Shown here piece by piece: positions 12,893-25,571 of a stretch of 64,000 bases of DNA. Every line of letters begins with the position of its first letter. Position 1 is the first letter of the stretch. The DNA lies in contig NW_019091359.1 of NCBI RefSeq assembly GCF_001949145.1, positions 2,673,175 through 2,737,174 of the forward strand. Direction: 5' to 3'. The translations under genes were made by a program, and so were the position numbers. Origin of the DNA: Acanthaster planci (Eukaryota; Echinodermata; Asteroidea; Valvatida; Acanthasteridae). The notes under the pieces were generated by a model. It saw nothing but the letters and a program-made list of their open reading frames with translations. It did no database searches and was not told where the DNA came from.

Positions 12893-14028
12893 TAGGGCTG
12901 AGACAATACACCTGTGTCATGATACGATACAGTTCATGATACGTGCCAGGATATGATATGTATCACGATATATATTAATTATAAGAACAAATACATGTAA
13001 AATCATAACAAATGAATTTACTCAGGGTCCAAGCAACTGTAGAAAAAATAATGCTGGTTTTGAAGTATTTAAATTTCTGCAAACTTCATGAACTTGGAAA
13101 GATATCAGCTTTTCAATTTGTAATTTTATCCAATTTATAAAATTCATACAGCTGGTAGGCCTAGTTGTTTTATGAATTAATTTAATTTGGATTTAGCCAC
13201 TTGAATTTTTTATGTTGAATCTCAGAAATGACTTTACTTTATTTGCATTACAAATGATACCAGGATTTATTTAGCTGTGTACTTCATGACAACACAACAG
13301 TGCCTGCATACAATTTTTGTTCTGTCCGCTTTCCTTTCTCCATCGGGAACGGTTGACTTGGGAAAGCCAAGGTGTTTCTATAGAGAAGATTGCTGGAAGT
13401 GGGGAAATCAGAATCCTAGAAGCTAGATCCACTCATGTCAAGTTTGCATGTGCTATGCATAGCAATAGCGGTTGGGCTAAAACCTTGTTTTGTCCCACCA
13501 AAAAATTATCAGCCGGCTAGTAACGTTGCAAAACTGGTGTACGTCCCAGAATGACTATAGCGTAAAAACCCTTCAAGGCAAGAAAGGTACCAGTCCATTA
13601 CCGCTGGCACTGTATAGGGTGCCCTCGAGCTATGCTTGACAAAAAATCTGAATGCATACCACGGCTTCGCTCATCGGCCTTTAAATACTGTGTGTGTTGT
13701 ACTAAAACATAGAACATTTCCATGCATGACGTAATATGCGTGCGGCCAAGTTTGTGAACTGGACACACTGTCACTTCATATGTACACTGCAATCAGACAT
13801 GGTCAATCGGTGATGCGTCACCTGAAGTACCGCTCCATGGTGAGACTTAAACTCGTCGCGTTTTCAATTTTACACTTTGCACTTTTCGTGCAACGTGTGT
13901 GGTTGTGCACTGCAGCTGAGTTATTTATTCTTTTGAAAGCACCGATATTAAAAATTTGTATGGATAAACTGTATTGTGAACGAATGTATCACGATGCACC
14001 GATTTATCAATGTATCGTTTCAGCCCTA
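12893..14028. mobile_element. hAT-like non-autonomous element in the last intron
   Basis: The left end TAGGGCTGAGACAATACA and, inverted, the right end TAGGGCTGAAACGATACA match over about 18 bases, and both are followed by sequences rich in ATGATAC or ATCGTGATAC. Ends of this TAGGGYTG kind followed by CGATxCATCG words are common in hAT-type elements. The flanking octamers (CTAATAGC and CTACTCAT) do not match well, so a target duplication is not proven. The 1.1 kb interior has no recognisable transposase. Confidence 0.5.
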
Positions 14029-14084
14029 CTACTCATAGTGCAACCTGTTCTCACCATCACGTTATGTCTCTCCTACCCTTACAG

Positions 14085-14216
14085 GACGAGATGACAAATG
14101 CCTTGGCCACAATGCGAGTTGACTACGATCAGATCAAGATCAAGGACATGAGTGATGCCACCAACCCTCTCCTGATGAAGAGGCGTGTCCAGAAGGAACA
14201 GCAAGTCAAGTCGTGA
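14085..14216 (+). CDS. MAPKAPK2: MAPKAPK2/3, terminal coding exon G with stop
   Basis: This exon encodes residues 258-300 and the TGA stop at 14214-14216. It holds the autoinhibitory helix with the nuclear export signal, MTNALATMRVDY (human MTSALATMRVDY), and the p38 docking and nuclear localisation region NPLLMKRRVQKEQQVKS. The docking core LLMKRR is kept. The second basic cluster of the vertebrate bipartite signal (KRRKKAR) is reduced to KRRVQKEQ, and the protein ends soon after. The acceptor is CCTTACAG. The codons that end each exon and begin the next join cleanly across all six introns, giving 300 residues plus stop from 903 exon bases. Confidence 0.97.
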   Translation, partial: DEMTNALATMRVDYDQIKIKDMSDATNPLLMKRRVQKEQQVKS

Positions 14217-16560
14217 TCACAGAGTTTTAGTGCACACCTCCTCAAGATATCTAAACACATAACCCCTTCACCCCTTTTATCCAAGATCCTGGACTCGGCA
14301 TGTCAAGATGACCAGGCATTGCCTAAGCATTGCCTATCCCTTCTCTCAAAGACTTTGGTGCCAAAGTAATCCAATCATTGGAGACACAGAAATGCGCTGA
14401 CATTCAAACACCATTGCTTCTGTGCGCCTGGTGCCCACACAAAAACCTGATATGTTTGTGCACATTTAGTTGGAATCGAAGATGTGTCCAAATTGCTATG
14501 CTGTGGCTTGAAACTCCATATGAATCTATCTGCCTTGAGCAGAAGCACCCCCTCACCTGTTGAAAGGAGCCATGTTGGTCAGGAGTGTTCATTTTGTTGG
14601 TAGCTATGCGACCGTACCGGTATGCATTTCATCGTCATTCTCAAACCAGTGAAGTTCAGTTCTGACCAAAGGAGCCTGTGTTGCTAAGACAATTGCTCCC
14701 TCTTGTGGTCCAGCTCGAGGCTCATATGGTAGAGGCTCTAGCCACTGCCTTCAGTCATGCCAAATTTCAAGCCATCATAGCCTTACTTGTGCATCTTTCA
14801 GAAGCAAGTGATGCGCGCCTGTGATGTATCAAACCTAGGATAGTTGGTTGCTAAGTAACACACCAACCTCTTATTTGTGTACGAAGTCTGTAACCTTCAC
14901 TCAGGGAAATGCAATCCCTAAGCTTAACCCCCCCCAGTCACTCTCTTTCCCTGTCCGTGATTCTTTGTAATTTGTGATGTTTAATTTCTAGACTGAGCCA
15001 AGTCTTTGAAGATCCACACTCCCTTATTCCATTTTTTAAACAAACTGTCACCTCCTATGACAGTCATTTTTCAGTTGCTAAGGCCCACCTTTCTGTAATA
15101 GATCCATAAGATATAAAGTTTAGTTCTTTCAAAGATTTTGTATGGCTCCTTCAATCCGATACAGATGTTCCTTTTAAGCCCTAATCTTGTGAGGAACAAA
15201 AGAAGACATACCTATTTGTATGTAATTTGAGTACTTTTGTCAGGCAAAAGAGAGATGTTTGTGACAAATGACAGCTGTGTGTGGATAGCTGTACTTTGTT
15301 CAGAAATCGTGCGGTGTATTTTTTGTTAAGCCGAACTTTTTTAGTCTAGTTCTTGCCTCAGAATCGTGCGTGTCAGCTGGCAAATGTGAAGCAGGAACTA
15401 GGCTGAATCCAAAAATAAAACAAATAAAAGTTGTAGCATTTCAGCACAATATACACCATACTATTTTCCAAATTTTGTATCATGTTTTAATGGACAGGAA
15501 ATTTATTGCCTTTTACAAATCTCCATTGAAATGTTTTTATGTATACGAGGGTAAAAGAAGTATCTTTTTAAAAGTACCCCTCAAATAAAACGCACAGGTT
15601 TTCCTTACAGAATTTCTCTGCGAGAATTTCAGTGTGTGTAGAAGTGACAACATGATGCCTGTGTAAATAGTATATACTTGTGATCAACATCAGAATTGGA
15701 TGATGCTTGGGACGTTCAGGCAACTGTGAGAGCAGGTGTATTATACCCAGCCAGCATGGTATTGGAGAGGGCGGGGCTTGATGAATCACTCTATTGCCAA
15801 ATTGGAAACAAGTCTGGACTTGTTTCTAGATATCTCTGCAGGCGAACTTTTTTTTTCCTGCGTAGACCCATCACTGGATGATTCTTCTCTGTTAAAATCA
15901 AGTAACATTTTGTGTTGGACTTGTGTCCAAAAACCACAGATCCATGTCTAAAGCCATGACCAGGCGATTCACAATACAGTGTACCAGCAAGAGGTTGCCA
16001 TGGAGAGGCCGTGTTTTCGAGTTTGTGGTCGGCAAATGCATGAGCGCCTTGCTGCAATTTGCATTTGAGTGTATCAGTGGACAGTGCAGGGGTTTTTGAA
16101 ATGTGTGCGAATTTGACTGAAGATTGGTTTAGATGATCAGAGGGGCAATAGGAATCTTTATTAAAGCCCCAGGTTCCTCCACTTGCCAGTCTAGGAATAA
16201 ACCCTCCTTAGGGCTCATTCTGCCTTGCCGTCTATCCATGAGAAGGGTCTGTACGTCAGTATGCAAATTAAGTGGACTTTTCTTTTATTAACAAGTGAGT
16301 AACATGCAGATAATTCTGCCAAGGTGTGCCAGTTGAGAGGAATGTGATAAGCATTAGACACAATATAGATATACAACTATAGTTCATTGGTAACAGTGAT
16401 CTCATATTGCAGGTCCTTGTATTGCCAGTCACAAAGACGCGCTGTGAATATTTCTGTTCTCTTTCTGCCAGTTAAGAAAATGTTTCTTTGTTGACCTTTG
16501 AAACCTTTTTTTGCTGGATGCATAAGGAATGCTGAATAAAGCTGTGAGAGTATTTTATTG
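14217..16560 (+). other. MAPKAPK2: Probable long 3' UTR of MAPKAPK2/3
   Basis: No further coding signal follows the stop. AATAAA hexamers occur at 15414, 15423, 15584 and 16535, the last in GCTGAATAAAGCTGTG, and another lies at 17727. Any could end the transcript, so the UTR would be about 1.2 to 2.3 kb. The stretch contains one copy of a dispersed repeat at 14608-14726. The extent is inferred. Confidence 0.4.
14608..14726 (+). repeat. Dispersed repeat copy 1 (in the 3' UTR)
   Basis: This resembles 32497-32611 in the same orientation. Shared landmarks are CGACCGTA, TGCATTTCAT, GACCAAAGGAGCC, CCCTCT followed by TGGTCCAGCTCG, and GGCT. The CCCTCTTGTGGTC core also appears alone at 7479. Confidence 0.65.
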
Positions 16561-19500
16561 GAAATCTATTTGGAATCGTGGCTATGTTCATGATTGCACA
16601 TGCTTAGCATAATATATGACAGGATTAATCAATGTCACTCAGATTACATGAAGCATGTTATGCACCTAAATGTGTAGACTTGATTCCAGTCGTTGAATCT
16701 AGTATTTTTTGCAGTGCCAATGTTGCAAGGATGCTGTGTGCAGTTACTGCTCTGTGATTTTGTTCCTGCATCCAGTTTTCAGTTGCAACTTTTATATAGA
16801 TGTTTTAGTGTCCACCAAAGGTAGATTGCCTGAAATCAGTTTGGGTCAAGATCTCCAAACATTGCATCCTGACCAGAACTCTGTGTGGTCAGATACATTT
16901 GAAGCTGTGCCTAATGAGCCCCGTTGTTAAGTCCCATGTGGATGTCTTGCTGACGAACCCAAACTTTGGCCACGTCTGTTTTCCTTGTGCTAGCCCATCG
17001 ATATTGTACAGTGTTGAACAACTCAGCATATTTAATCATGTGATTTGATGGTCAAGTCACATGATCCAACGGGTGTTTCATGTTAAATTTTGTCGTTTTA
17101 GTCTTCTGCAGTATTTTTATTTGCTAGAATATTGTACTTTACTCCAAGTCCGTCTTTACCACAAGGTCTGTGTTGTATAATTCGTAAAGCACATTGTGAA
17201 AAGGGTTGTGTTCAAAAAGAAAGCTGTTTAAAACTTGAGAAAATCATACACCCTCAGAAAGTTTACAATTATGCCAAGGGTTAAAGGTTTTATTTCAGTT
17301 ATTGCTAAACTCATGAAGTAAGTACTTTCCCGAAACAGGCTATCTTAGAATATACATAGCAAAGTTTATGCCCATAAACTAGTTGGGTCTAAAATCAGCC
17401 ACCGGTGAAATGTGCTTGGCTTCATTTTCAGCTTACAACAGTTCTTTGGTGTCTTAATTTCTACAAATATGCAAGGACTTTTATACAGTGATTAAAAAGG
17501 CTTAGAAATAACCTTGTACTTTTGACCCATCTTTCTGCAAAGATAATACCTTTGGCCCCACTGTAAAGGATTGTGCTTGGCTGCAGCCGAAGGTTGCGTT
17601 TTGTACAAAATGCAAATATCCTGGCATTTGTTAAGCATTATATCCATAATGTACATACCGTTCCTAGGTAGAACTTTTTGGAAGTAGACCTTAAGAAAAC
17701 TGGGTGTATAGTTGCCATTTTATGAGAATAAAAATGAGATGTAATCAAGGTTTGAGAAAGTTGTGACCTTCCTTGTGTGGCATTTTGATGTGTGGTTTCC
17801 CGACGTCACTTTCTTAATTATTGTATGTAATCATTTTAATGTGTTTACGAGTACCATGTTTTTTTCTCCCCAAGGGCACTGGCAAATAAGAAATGACAAA
17901 CGAATGGGTTAAAAATAAAGGTGAAAGCACTGTGTTTGAGCGGAACTTGTCGTCGTGGTACCGAGAAGTCGTGGATGCAACCGTGTTCAGAATTAATTGG
18001 TTTGTAAAAGCCTGTGATGATGCATTCGTTGTCAACCACCCGGACAATTAGTTGTAATTACCGTTTCATAGCCAGCCACTCTTACACAAGCATTGAAGTG
18101 AGATGTGTCCTTTGTTCTCGTGTGCTGGGAAGTTCGTGTGCGAAGGATTTCTCAATCGCTGTCATTTGACCCAGAATCACTTTTTTCTTGGTGTGAGATG
18201 TCGACCAAAGTGTACCATAATTAAATTGCAACGGACAAGTGTATCTTGGAAATCGCTGCTCTTTGAGTCACGTTATTTCAGATATCTATTTCGTGAAAAC
18301 CTTGTTGTGTACACTACCAATTAGCACCCCCCCCCCCACTCACGGATTTGTCCTGATGGGTTACCTCCCAATGTTCCTGTACCCACAGGGTTCTTCTGCC
18401 TTCTGGAACCCTTACGCGGTCCGCCTATGAGGATTTTACATTGGGCCGTCCTATCGCGTTCAATAAATTTTTGGAAAAATAATTCTTTACTAAAACCACC
18501 CCATTAAACATTCATGTTGGAATTTTACCTTTATCTTCCTCAAGTAATATTTCGAAAAAGTCGCCTGGAGATGGGTAAAAACGAGTTTTATTAACGACTT
18601 TCACGTCTGACGATATCCTACCTAGGTTTCCTTGTTCATGCACGTTTGTTTTCACTCGCCTTACTTTCTTGAACATAAAATTGTTCAACCTTGCAAAGAT
18701 TTACCTACCTTCAGTCGATGGGTTCCAGATTCCGTATCGCAGTTGTCAGCAAAGGTTAGATAAAATATTAGAATCTTTCGTAAAAGTAGAATATTGCTTT
18801 ACGTTTATTACCTTTAGTTACAAATTATCAAATGTGCAAAATATTTTGATCTGTTTTTATTTTTGTTTTTACCCACAGACTACAATAAAATTTCAAACCC
18901 TAATTCATCTGCGTACGAGACGTACGAGACGAAAGAAATTGAAAGATTGGTGACCAGAAAATCGTTTACTTTGTGTTTCAGAGACCTCAGGGCTGTTGGT
19001 ATACGTGGCATAGGGCCCAGAACAGTGCCGGTTTTACACTGTTTTCAATAGGGCTTGGGTTAGTGGACTAAACCCCTAGTCCCTCTGTGTTGTCCTCAGT
19101 AGTGTTATTTCAGTGTCTATTTTCATTAAAAAAAAATTGTTATTCCCGAAACAAAAATAGTTGTTCCCTCAACAAAATGGTTGTTACCTCAAGAAAAATG
19201 GTTCTCTCAACAAACTTCGTTGTTCCCTCTACAAAGTGTGCTCGCCGACATTATATATTTTTTCCTACCACGTACCTTTAAAAACCTCCGTAGTTGCCTC
19301 ACTAGAAACGAAACTATGACTGTAAAAGTACAACAGCGCAACGCCGTGTTTACAAATTGTTTTGAGTCCGGAAAAAGCACCAAGGACTACTTTTCTTTTG
19401 TTTTCGCCCGTCAAAAACCAAATCTCTAAATTTCCTTGCAGCGGTTGTGAGAGCTAGAAAATAAAAGCCTGATATGAGGTTCATATGGACGTTACCAACA

Positions 19501-20936
19501 TTTGGGGGTCTGGGGAGTATTCCACAGTAGCGAAGGCAAAAACCATTAACGGTTGAAGGAGGTAAATTCTTAGATGTTTTCAAGAGAATTTGCATCCTCT
19601 TTCCCCTTTTCCCCCTTTTTCTTCGGGAAACAAGCACCTCTCCCCTACTCCCTCTCAACGCCCATAGCTAGAGAGAGGCTTCCTGCACTTTTTGCCAGTG
19701 ATAAGAAAGAGCAGGATTGATGGCCCAACCTCGTTAAAGGTTCTGGTTGAGAGTCAGGAGATTTTTCCCAACCCCGTTGTCAAGGAGTTTTGCAATTAGT
19801 ACTTCACCGTGCACCACATTCCGAGAATCAAAAGCGGAATTGATTCAAAGGCAAAACATTGCCGACACGAACAGACGTCGTGTGTGGGCGGATCTCCTCC
19901 ATACACTCTTCATCTTGAAAACCATCGCGAAGCTTGTAGCAGTACTGAGGCGACTTGGAGGACGGCAAAATGTTGGGAGGGGCTTATTTATTAAATTTAG
20001 TAATGGGCAAACGGAACCGAGAATGCAGAGACAATTCCTATAAGGCATCTGACAGCAGTCTTGCTCTGTGCTATCCATCGTGCACTCTTTCCCTCGTTTC
20101 AGATGTTTTTCATCGTAAAAATTGAGAAATATGTACTTTTTTATAGTGATGCATACAATGTCAATTTTAGTCAAAAGCCGTAACTGACGAAAATTTTCTC
20201 GACAGAGGTAACAAAGTGCACATCCACCCGATGCATCGAACATTAAGTCTTGAATGGAACAATGCCGACCACTCGCCTTTCAAATTAAAATTGGAGGGTT
20301 CTGAAAGGATTTCACTACAACATTGACTTGACTTAGATGAAATCTTTGTAGTTGCTTTTTTTTATGATTGTAGCAAAACTTTAGGCGAGAGAACCCCTGT
20401 CTATTCTGTAACGACCCCCTTTTGTTATCGAAATGAACAGACACAAAACTCATATGGTACAAGTTGAACACATTTCAAAGCACAATGCTAAATACCAAAT
20501 TTGTATCAAGATATTGGGTGGCGGGGGTCAAAAATGGGATATTTTTCTCAAAACATATTTTATTCATCCGTATGTATACTCCACCACCCTTCCCAAAGAA
20601 AGGTGGTCATACTGTTTGGAAAACGGCAGCGCTTTCAATTAAAAAAGGCAATATGTCGGGGGGGGGTTACCCCTTCACCCGCCCCACTGCATACGTCACT
20701 GCTCAACAAATATCTGTCGGCTACTTCAGATTCCCCACGGGAAAGTATGTTTAAAACGGTACGGCTCCACGGGTGTCTCGGTGTCTATTATAATGTGGAT
20801 CGTCTGTACCCGGAGTATTACCGGCTTCTCTGATTTCATCAACGCTTTTCGAAATATCTCTCTGGTCTCGGGTTCTAGTGTATTCGGCGGGGAGAGGGAA
20901 GGAGCCTGAGGGGCAAGTCCCCGGGCCAGTGGCGTA
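16561..20936. other. Region without a recognised gene, 16.6-20.9 kb
   Basis: No exon set was recognised. The region is AT-rich with short open frames only. Long C tracts (18327-18337) and a hAT-type right end at 20685-20702 (inverted: CAGTGACGTATGCAGTGG) mark old repeat insertions. Confidence 0.45.
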
Positions 20937-21121
20937 GCGAGGGCTAAATGTCCGTTGTGGGAACCCGGGGGTGCACACATTTTTTTCAAGGGGTACCACA
21001 AGAAAAGAAGCTGCAGCTACATTTCGACGGAGATTATTCAAAGATTTCAAATGGGGAAGGGGCTATCAAGGGGGCACGACGTGACTAGAGGGGGACACGT
21101 ACCCCCCCCAGCACGTCACTG
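20937..21121. mobile_element. Short hAT-like MITE
   Basis: It starts CAGTGGCGTAGCGAGGG and ends AGCACGTCACTG. The inverted ends share CAGTGRCGT, the terminal motif common in hAT elements. No 8 bp target duplication is visible. Related termini lie nearby at 21301-21318 (inverted CATTGGCGAATCCAGG) and 21553-21569 (inverted GTGGCGTATCCAGG). Confidence 0.5.
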
Positions 21122-22671
21122 GGAATTCGCCCTCCCCGACCCGAAACATTTTGCGAACAGTTTTCCTCAAGGATTGAAAGTGTCTGGATTTTTGGAAATG
21201 TATGTCACCTTTGGGGATGAGGATTCTTCGGGATGAAAGAAAATTGGACAGCTCTTTTTAGAAAAAAAAATCTTATTTGTCTCCGCCCTAGGGCCCAAGA
21301 CCTGGATTCGCCAATGATCTCGGGGTGATGTGTCCTCTAGAATTTCTTGTTTTTTTTTCCTCCGTGTGTTTTCGGAAGGTATTGATTTAGTCACCCTTTG
21401 TCTAACAACCAGTGGCTAACACCCCCCGCCATGTTGCCATTTTGCTAGTGAAGGTAAATATAAGCCCCAGCCTACTTAAACGGAATTAAACCACCTTTCT
21501 TGTTGGGGTTGTGGATTCTTTAGGGAACTTTTTAGAAAAATAATCACGAATTCAAAACCTGGATACGCCACATCACAGAACATGGATACCTGACACTGTC
21601 TGAAAAGTGGGGCATGACCGTCTGTATTCAATTTATTCGAATAGGAAGCACCATCGTTCAAAACAGCCTCGTAAAAATCCCAGTTTCAGTTTTTGCCGTT
21701 CAAGCTCGAGTGTCCCCAACGAGAGAATTCACACATTCTTTGAACCAGATTCCCTAGCGAAGGGTTGGGTGCAGTATTTTCACAGATTCTCGTGACTCGA
21801 GAACAAGGGGTTGATGAATTATTGTCCTGGATGAATCCTCGGTGTGGAATTTCACCTCAGTAGAGAATCTCAACTACTTGACCGCCTCAGACTAAAGCAA
21901 CGGATCACAAGACGGTCGATCAAGCGTCCTGGTTTGACTCCAGCCATCAAATCCTTGCGGGTACGGGCAATCCTGAAATTTCATGATGCCAAAGAGAAAA
22001 GCCATGGGTGTTTACCTGTCAGATGCAATCCCCAAAAGACTACTTTTTTATCATTCGGTCCAACAGTGGAAATACACCAGCCGTATTGTTTGAGCTTGAT
22101 GTGTGACTGAGAGGTCACCTATTCTACCGTGAAACCGACATTTCTACAGGTGTAGTACATGGAAGATGAGAGAAGGGACGTGCTGTCGTTCTACTTGACT
22201 TCTCCCGATCATAGGTATTGCTGGGATTCTTCACTAGAGGAGGGTGCAGGGTGAGGCTAATTGTTAGGGTTTTTACACAATTTTGGAAGGAAAGGAAGTG
22301 TAAACAGTAGTTCACAACATTAAATATCAAACAAACACCCCCTCTAAGTTTTTGCTCTTTTTTGCAAGGGAGGCGTAGCCCCCATTGACACCGCATAGGA
22401 CCCTACAGCCGATTATGTAACTCTTAAAATCCAAGCAGATTTGAAAATACTCCTTAAATTCTTGTTGTTATTATATATGGATCGTGCCCAAACCTTACTA
22501 AGATTGTCAAAATCCATGCACCATCTCAAGCATGTTTACAATTTATTTTTATTTTCATTGGGCCCGCCTACCCCTATGCCATTATTTTATGGACGCACAT
22601 ACATTAACAGGCCTCAGTGCGACTCGAAAGGCAACCACGAATATCTGAGTAATAAAGTAATGTTTCAATAT

Positions 22672-22793
22672 AGAGGCGCATCTGATCCGACTACCCATCG
22701 CCGTTAATAAATGAGGCTTTTACAGCTAAATGCAAATATTTAGAATATGGAACTAATATATCATCGTCTTCTGTGAAATGAGTGTCATGCTAA
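22672..22793 (+). repeat. Dispersed repeat (GTTAATAAATG family), copy 1
   Basis: This shares with 24822-24945, in order, the words GCGCATC or TCGCATC, GTTAATAAATG, GGCTTTTA, GCTAAATGC or GCAAAATGC, AATATT and ATTCTGTGA or TTCTGTGA, ending CATGCTAAT. Copies are clearly diverged. Confidence 0.7.
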
Positions 22794-24729
22794 TCACTGA
22801 GGATCGAAGCTAAAAGCGATGGAATTGGCAGCCGTATCTGATCCAGAGATGTTTCTCTTGGAAAAAGACTCGAATAAAAAGAAAATCGTTACCGGTACTG
22901 CAGAACTGGCTATGCAAATGGTGGATATTTTAGCTGGGTTTGTAATCAGTTTATGTGTGAACCAATCTATTTCGCCCATCAAGCTAGGGGATTATTAAGC
23001 TGGATATGTCTTGATATCAGTGGTAATGCATATTCGTACATTCGTGGATTCCTCAGCCGCTGGGGTGAGTAAACTGGACCTCACTGCGGAAAAGAGAGAA
23101 ACAATACTTGTCTCATATGGATATGCAAAATGGAGTCAGTTCTTATGAACAACCCAGGGTAGATGAAAGTTGTTCATCCAGAAATCAAACAAGTGCATGT
23201 ACGTCTAACGTCACGTGTCGTCAGATTCCGCATAGATAGGACACTGGGTATATCCTTTACAGCGTTGAGGTCTGGTCCAATTTCTTGTGTTGGACTTTCT
23301 TATATCGGAGGGGTTAGGAAAAACCTTTGAGGTTAGATTGCTCGATGTAAGAGGCCCGTGTTGAAGAAGGGCTCTTCATATCACTCTGTTACAAGTGTAA
23401 GTAGTAAGTAATGCTGAAAACTATATAAAGGAGGGTTTTTGCTTCCCTTTTACCCTTAAGAATCATAGAATTTCTTTCAGAAAATTGTCGTTACTGTATT
23501 CAGGACATCAGTAGTCTAAGTACTGTACCAATCGTCAGCTTTATTTGTGTAAATAACACGTATGACATATCTTACTTGCTGGGGGGAGGGCGCCATGTTG
23601 TATCGATGTTTGATGCACACCATAGATCAAGTGATTTAGCAGGTGCAATGGGTCTATCGCATCTGCTTTGTGAATGTTGATGTGTATATGACGACTTCGT
23701 CAATACTCGTCTGGTAATTCTGTGGAAAAGTTTCTCTCTCTGGTTTCTCCAGCATGTCGGTGGTGTCTGGGACATGTGGTTTGGGCAGAATAATGGGGCA
23801 CTGGCAGAAAATGGCATCCACAAATTCAGAAATCTTGGCCGATGGGACTCGTACAACTGCCAACAAAAGGTTCTCCCTATGGGGGTATTTAGTGTATTTT
23901 CGGGAGAAAAAGGCATGGTTAACAGGGAATAGTTTTGAAAGTGTGGGTCAATATATAGGCAAGTGTCCTGTTGCGCTTTATTTCGATGAGGGCGCTGTGT
24001 ACCTTTCGGGCAGTTTCATGAATCAAGTTTCTATTCCACGGCTCATAGTGTTGGGAATTGAAACGTATAAAAATGTTTAAAACCAACGAAAAAGATAATC
24101 CACACAATTCATGATGCAGTTACTGTGGCATTTGTCGTAAGGATTATTCACATGGGTTGTTATAAGCCGACAGACAGTGTTAGGTTCGACATACTGGACA
24201 TATTTGGTGAGATTTGTCAGTCTAACGTGAACAAATTCAATCTTGGTGGCTTTCACGGTAATTTTCAAGATGTTATGAGTGGATTAAGGATGCCACAATG
24301 ATAGAGGTTTGAACAAAGGCCTGTCCAGCGGGGACAGGGGCAACTCCCCCCCCCCGACTTTTTTTCCAAAGAATATTTCATAGGTGAGAGGGAAATTTAG
24401 AAAGTAATTGGAACATTTTATGATTTTATTATTAGTAGTATTATTATTTATTTCTGGTAATGACACCAAGGATTCCTCAAAAGTGCCCTAGGCACTGTAG
24501 CCTAGAGGAGACAGTGAGAAGCAGTTACAGTTTTAGAGGTGGGAAGAAAACGGCAGAAGAATATTCTGGGTAAAACCCACAAAATCAGGCAGAGACTGAA
24601 AACCCAATCCACAGAGGTGGAAGGCGAGGAAAGAACCACTACGCGAACCCGACTATTAGCACCAAACCTTAAGAAAATAACCCCATAAAATAAAAGCAAG
24701 GACGTGCGGGGCCGTGATTAAAGCTTGTG

Positions 24730-24945
24730 ATATTTTTTGTCTCCCCTAAATCATCATGTTGAATGAGCCCAAAGCCGCATTCGCTTTGGAATCCCCCCTC
24801 ACACAGGCAAACAATAATGCCAGAGTCGCATCCTATCTGACTGCTCATCACTGTTAATAAATGGGGCTTTTAAAGCAAAATGCCAATATTCAGAACGTGG
24901 AAGTAGTTTATTATCGTATTCTGTGATATGGAGGCCATGCTAATG
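24730..24945 (+). repeat. Dispersed repeat (GTTAATAAATG family), copy 2 with longer 5' part
   Basis: The 3' part matches 22672-22793. The 5' part (CATGTTGAATGAGCCCAAAGCCGC) matches 61273-61328 (CATGTTGAATAAGCCCGAAGCCGC), where a C tract and a hAT-type end follow. Together the three places outline a longer element of which each retains a piece. Confidence 0.65.
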
Positions 24946-25163
24946 GGGCAAAAGCCCACAACGCATCGTAATAAGCGTTTTTCCTTTAATAAAACAAACT
25001 TTAAGGCTATAAATTTGTGCATTACATTAAATAACCTTTAAAAATGATTGGTTCCTCCAACAGCGTGGAAAAAGGGGAAAATTAAGAGAATATTAATAGA
25101 CAAAAGCTCCCTGTGAAGCAGCTACTATAATACGTGAACCGGCAAGGCAAAAAAGACTGTGCA

Positions 25164-25571
25164 ATGTACACTGTCCGAAAGTATTCAACATTTGGTTATG
25201 TTCTTAGCTTAATATTGTCCTTACAGCCAATTGTAATTTCAGCTAAAACGGACGAAGATCTGTTTTTTCATCTGGAAAATAAAACTGTGGAAATGTGCAG
25301 GTGTCCTGAGCGCACTGCATGCCGCGAGCACGCACAGGCAGTGCAAACCTGCTCAGACGCGTTCAAGGCCAGTATTGCCATTTATTTCCTTCGAATACAA
25401 ACGCTCGCCATAAACATAATAGATATGTTCCCTAACCACCATTTGTACAAGGCCATGCGCCCACTTCACAACAGCTTTAACCGACATATTTTGTTCTGTA
25501 GATGGACTTTTTACCAGCTATTTAAAGGACAAAGACTGCTGGTTTTCAGGGCCTTTGATGATGGTCTTTAA
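25164..25571 (+). CDS. Unrecognised open frame with signal peptide, 135 codons
   Basis: An ATG-initiated frame encodes 135 residues and a TAA stop. The N-terminus is a good signal-peptide shape, with basic residues MYTVRK, a hydrophobic run of about 15 residues, and a possible cleavage site after VISA. A cysteine-containing segment follows (CRCPERTACREHAQAVQTC). An AATAAA lies 16 bases after the stop. No family was recognised. It could be a small secreted-protein gene, one exon of a spliced gene, or chance. The internal TGCAG/GTG could also serve as an acceptor. Neighbours give no context, as no other gene is recognised within 10 kb. Confidence 0.25.
   Translation: MYTVRKYSTFGYVLSLILSLQPIVISAKTDEDLFFHLENKTVEMCRCPERTACREHAQAVQTCSDAFKASIAIYFLRIQTLAINIIDMFPNHHLYKAMRPLHNSFNRHILFCRWTFYQLFKGQRLLVFRAFDDGL

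Larger units (their letters stand above)
21122..25163. other. Repeat-rich region without recognised gene
   Basis: This holds hAT-type termini and the GTTAATAAATG repeats listed separately. Open frames at 21844-22110 and 23754-24080 (the latter after TTTCTCCAG) look mildly protein-like but match nothing known to me. Confidence 0.4.
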
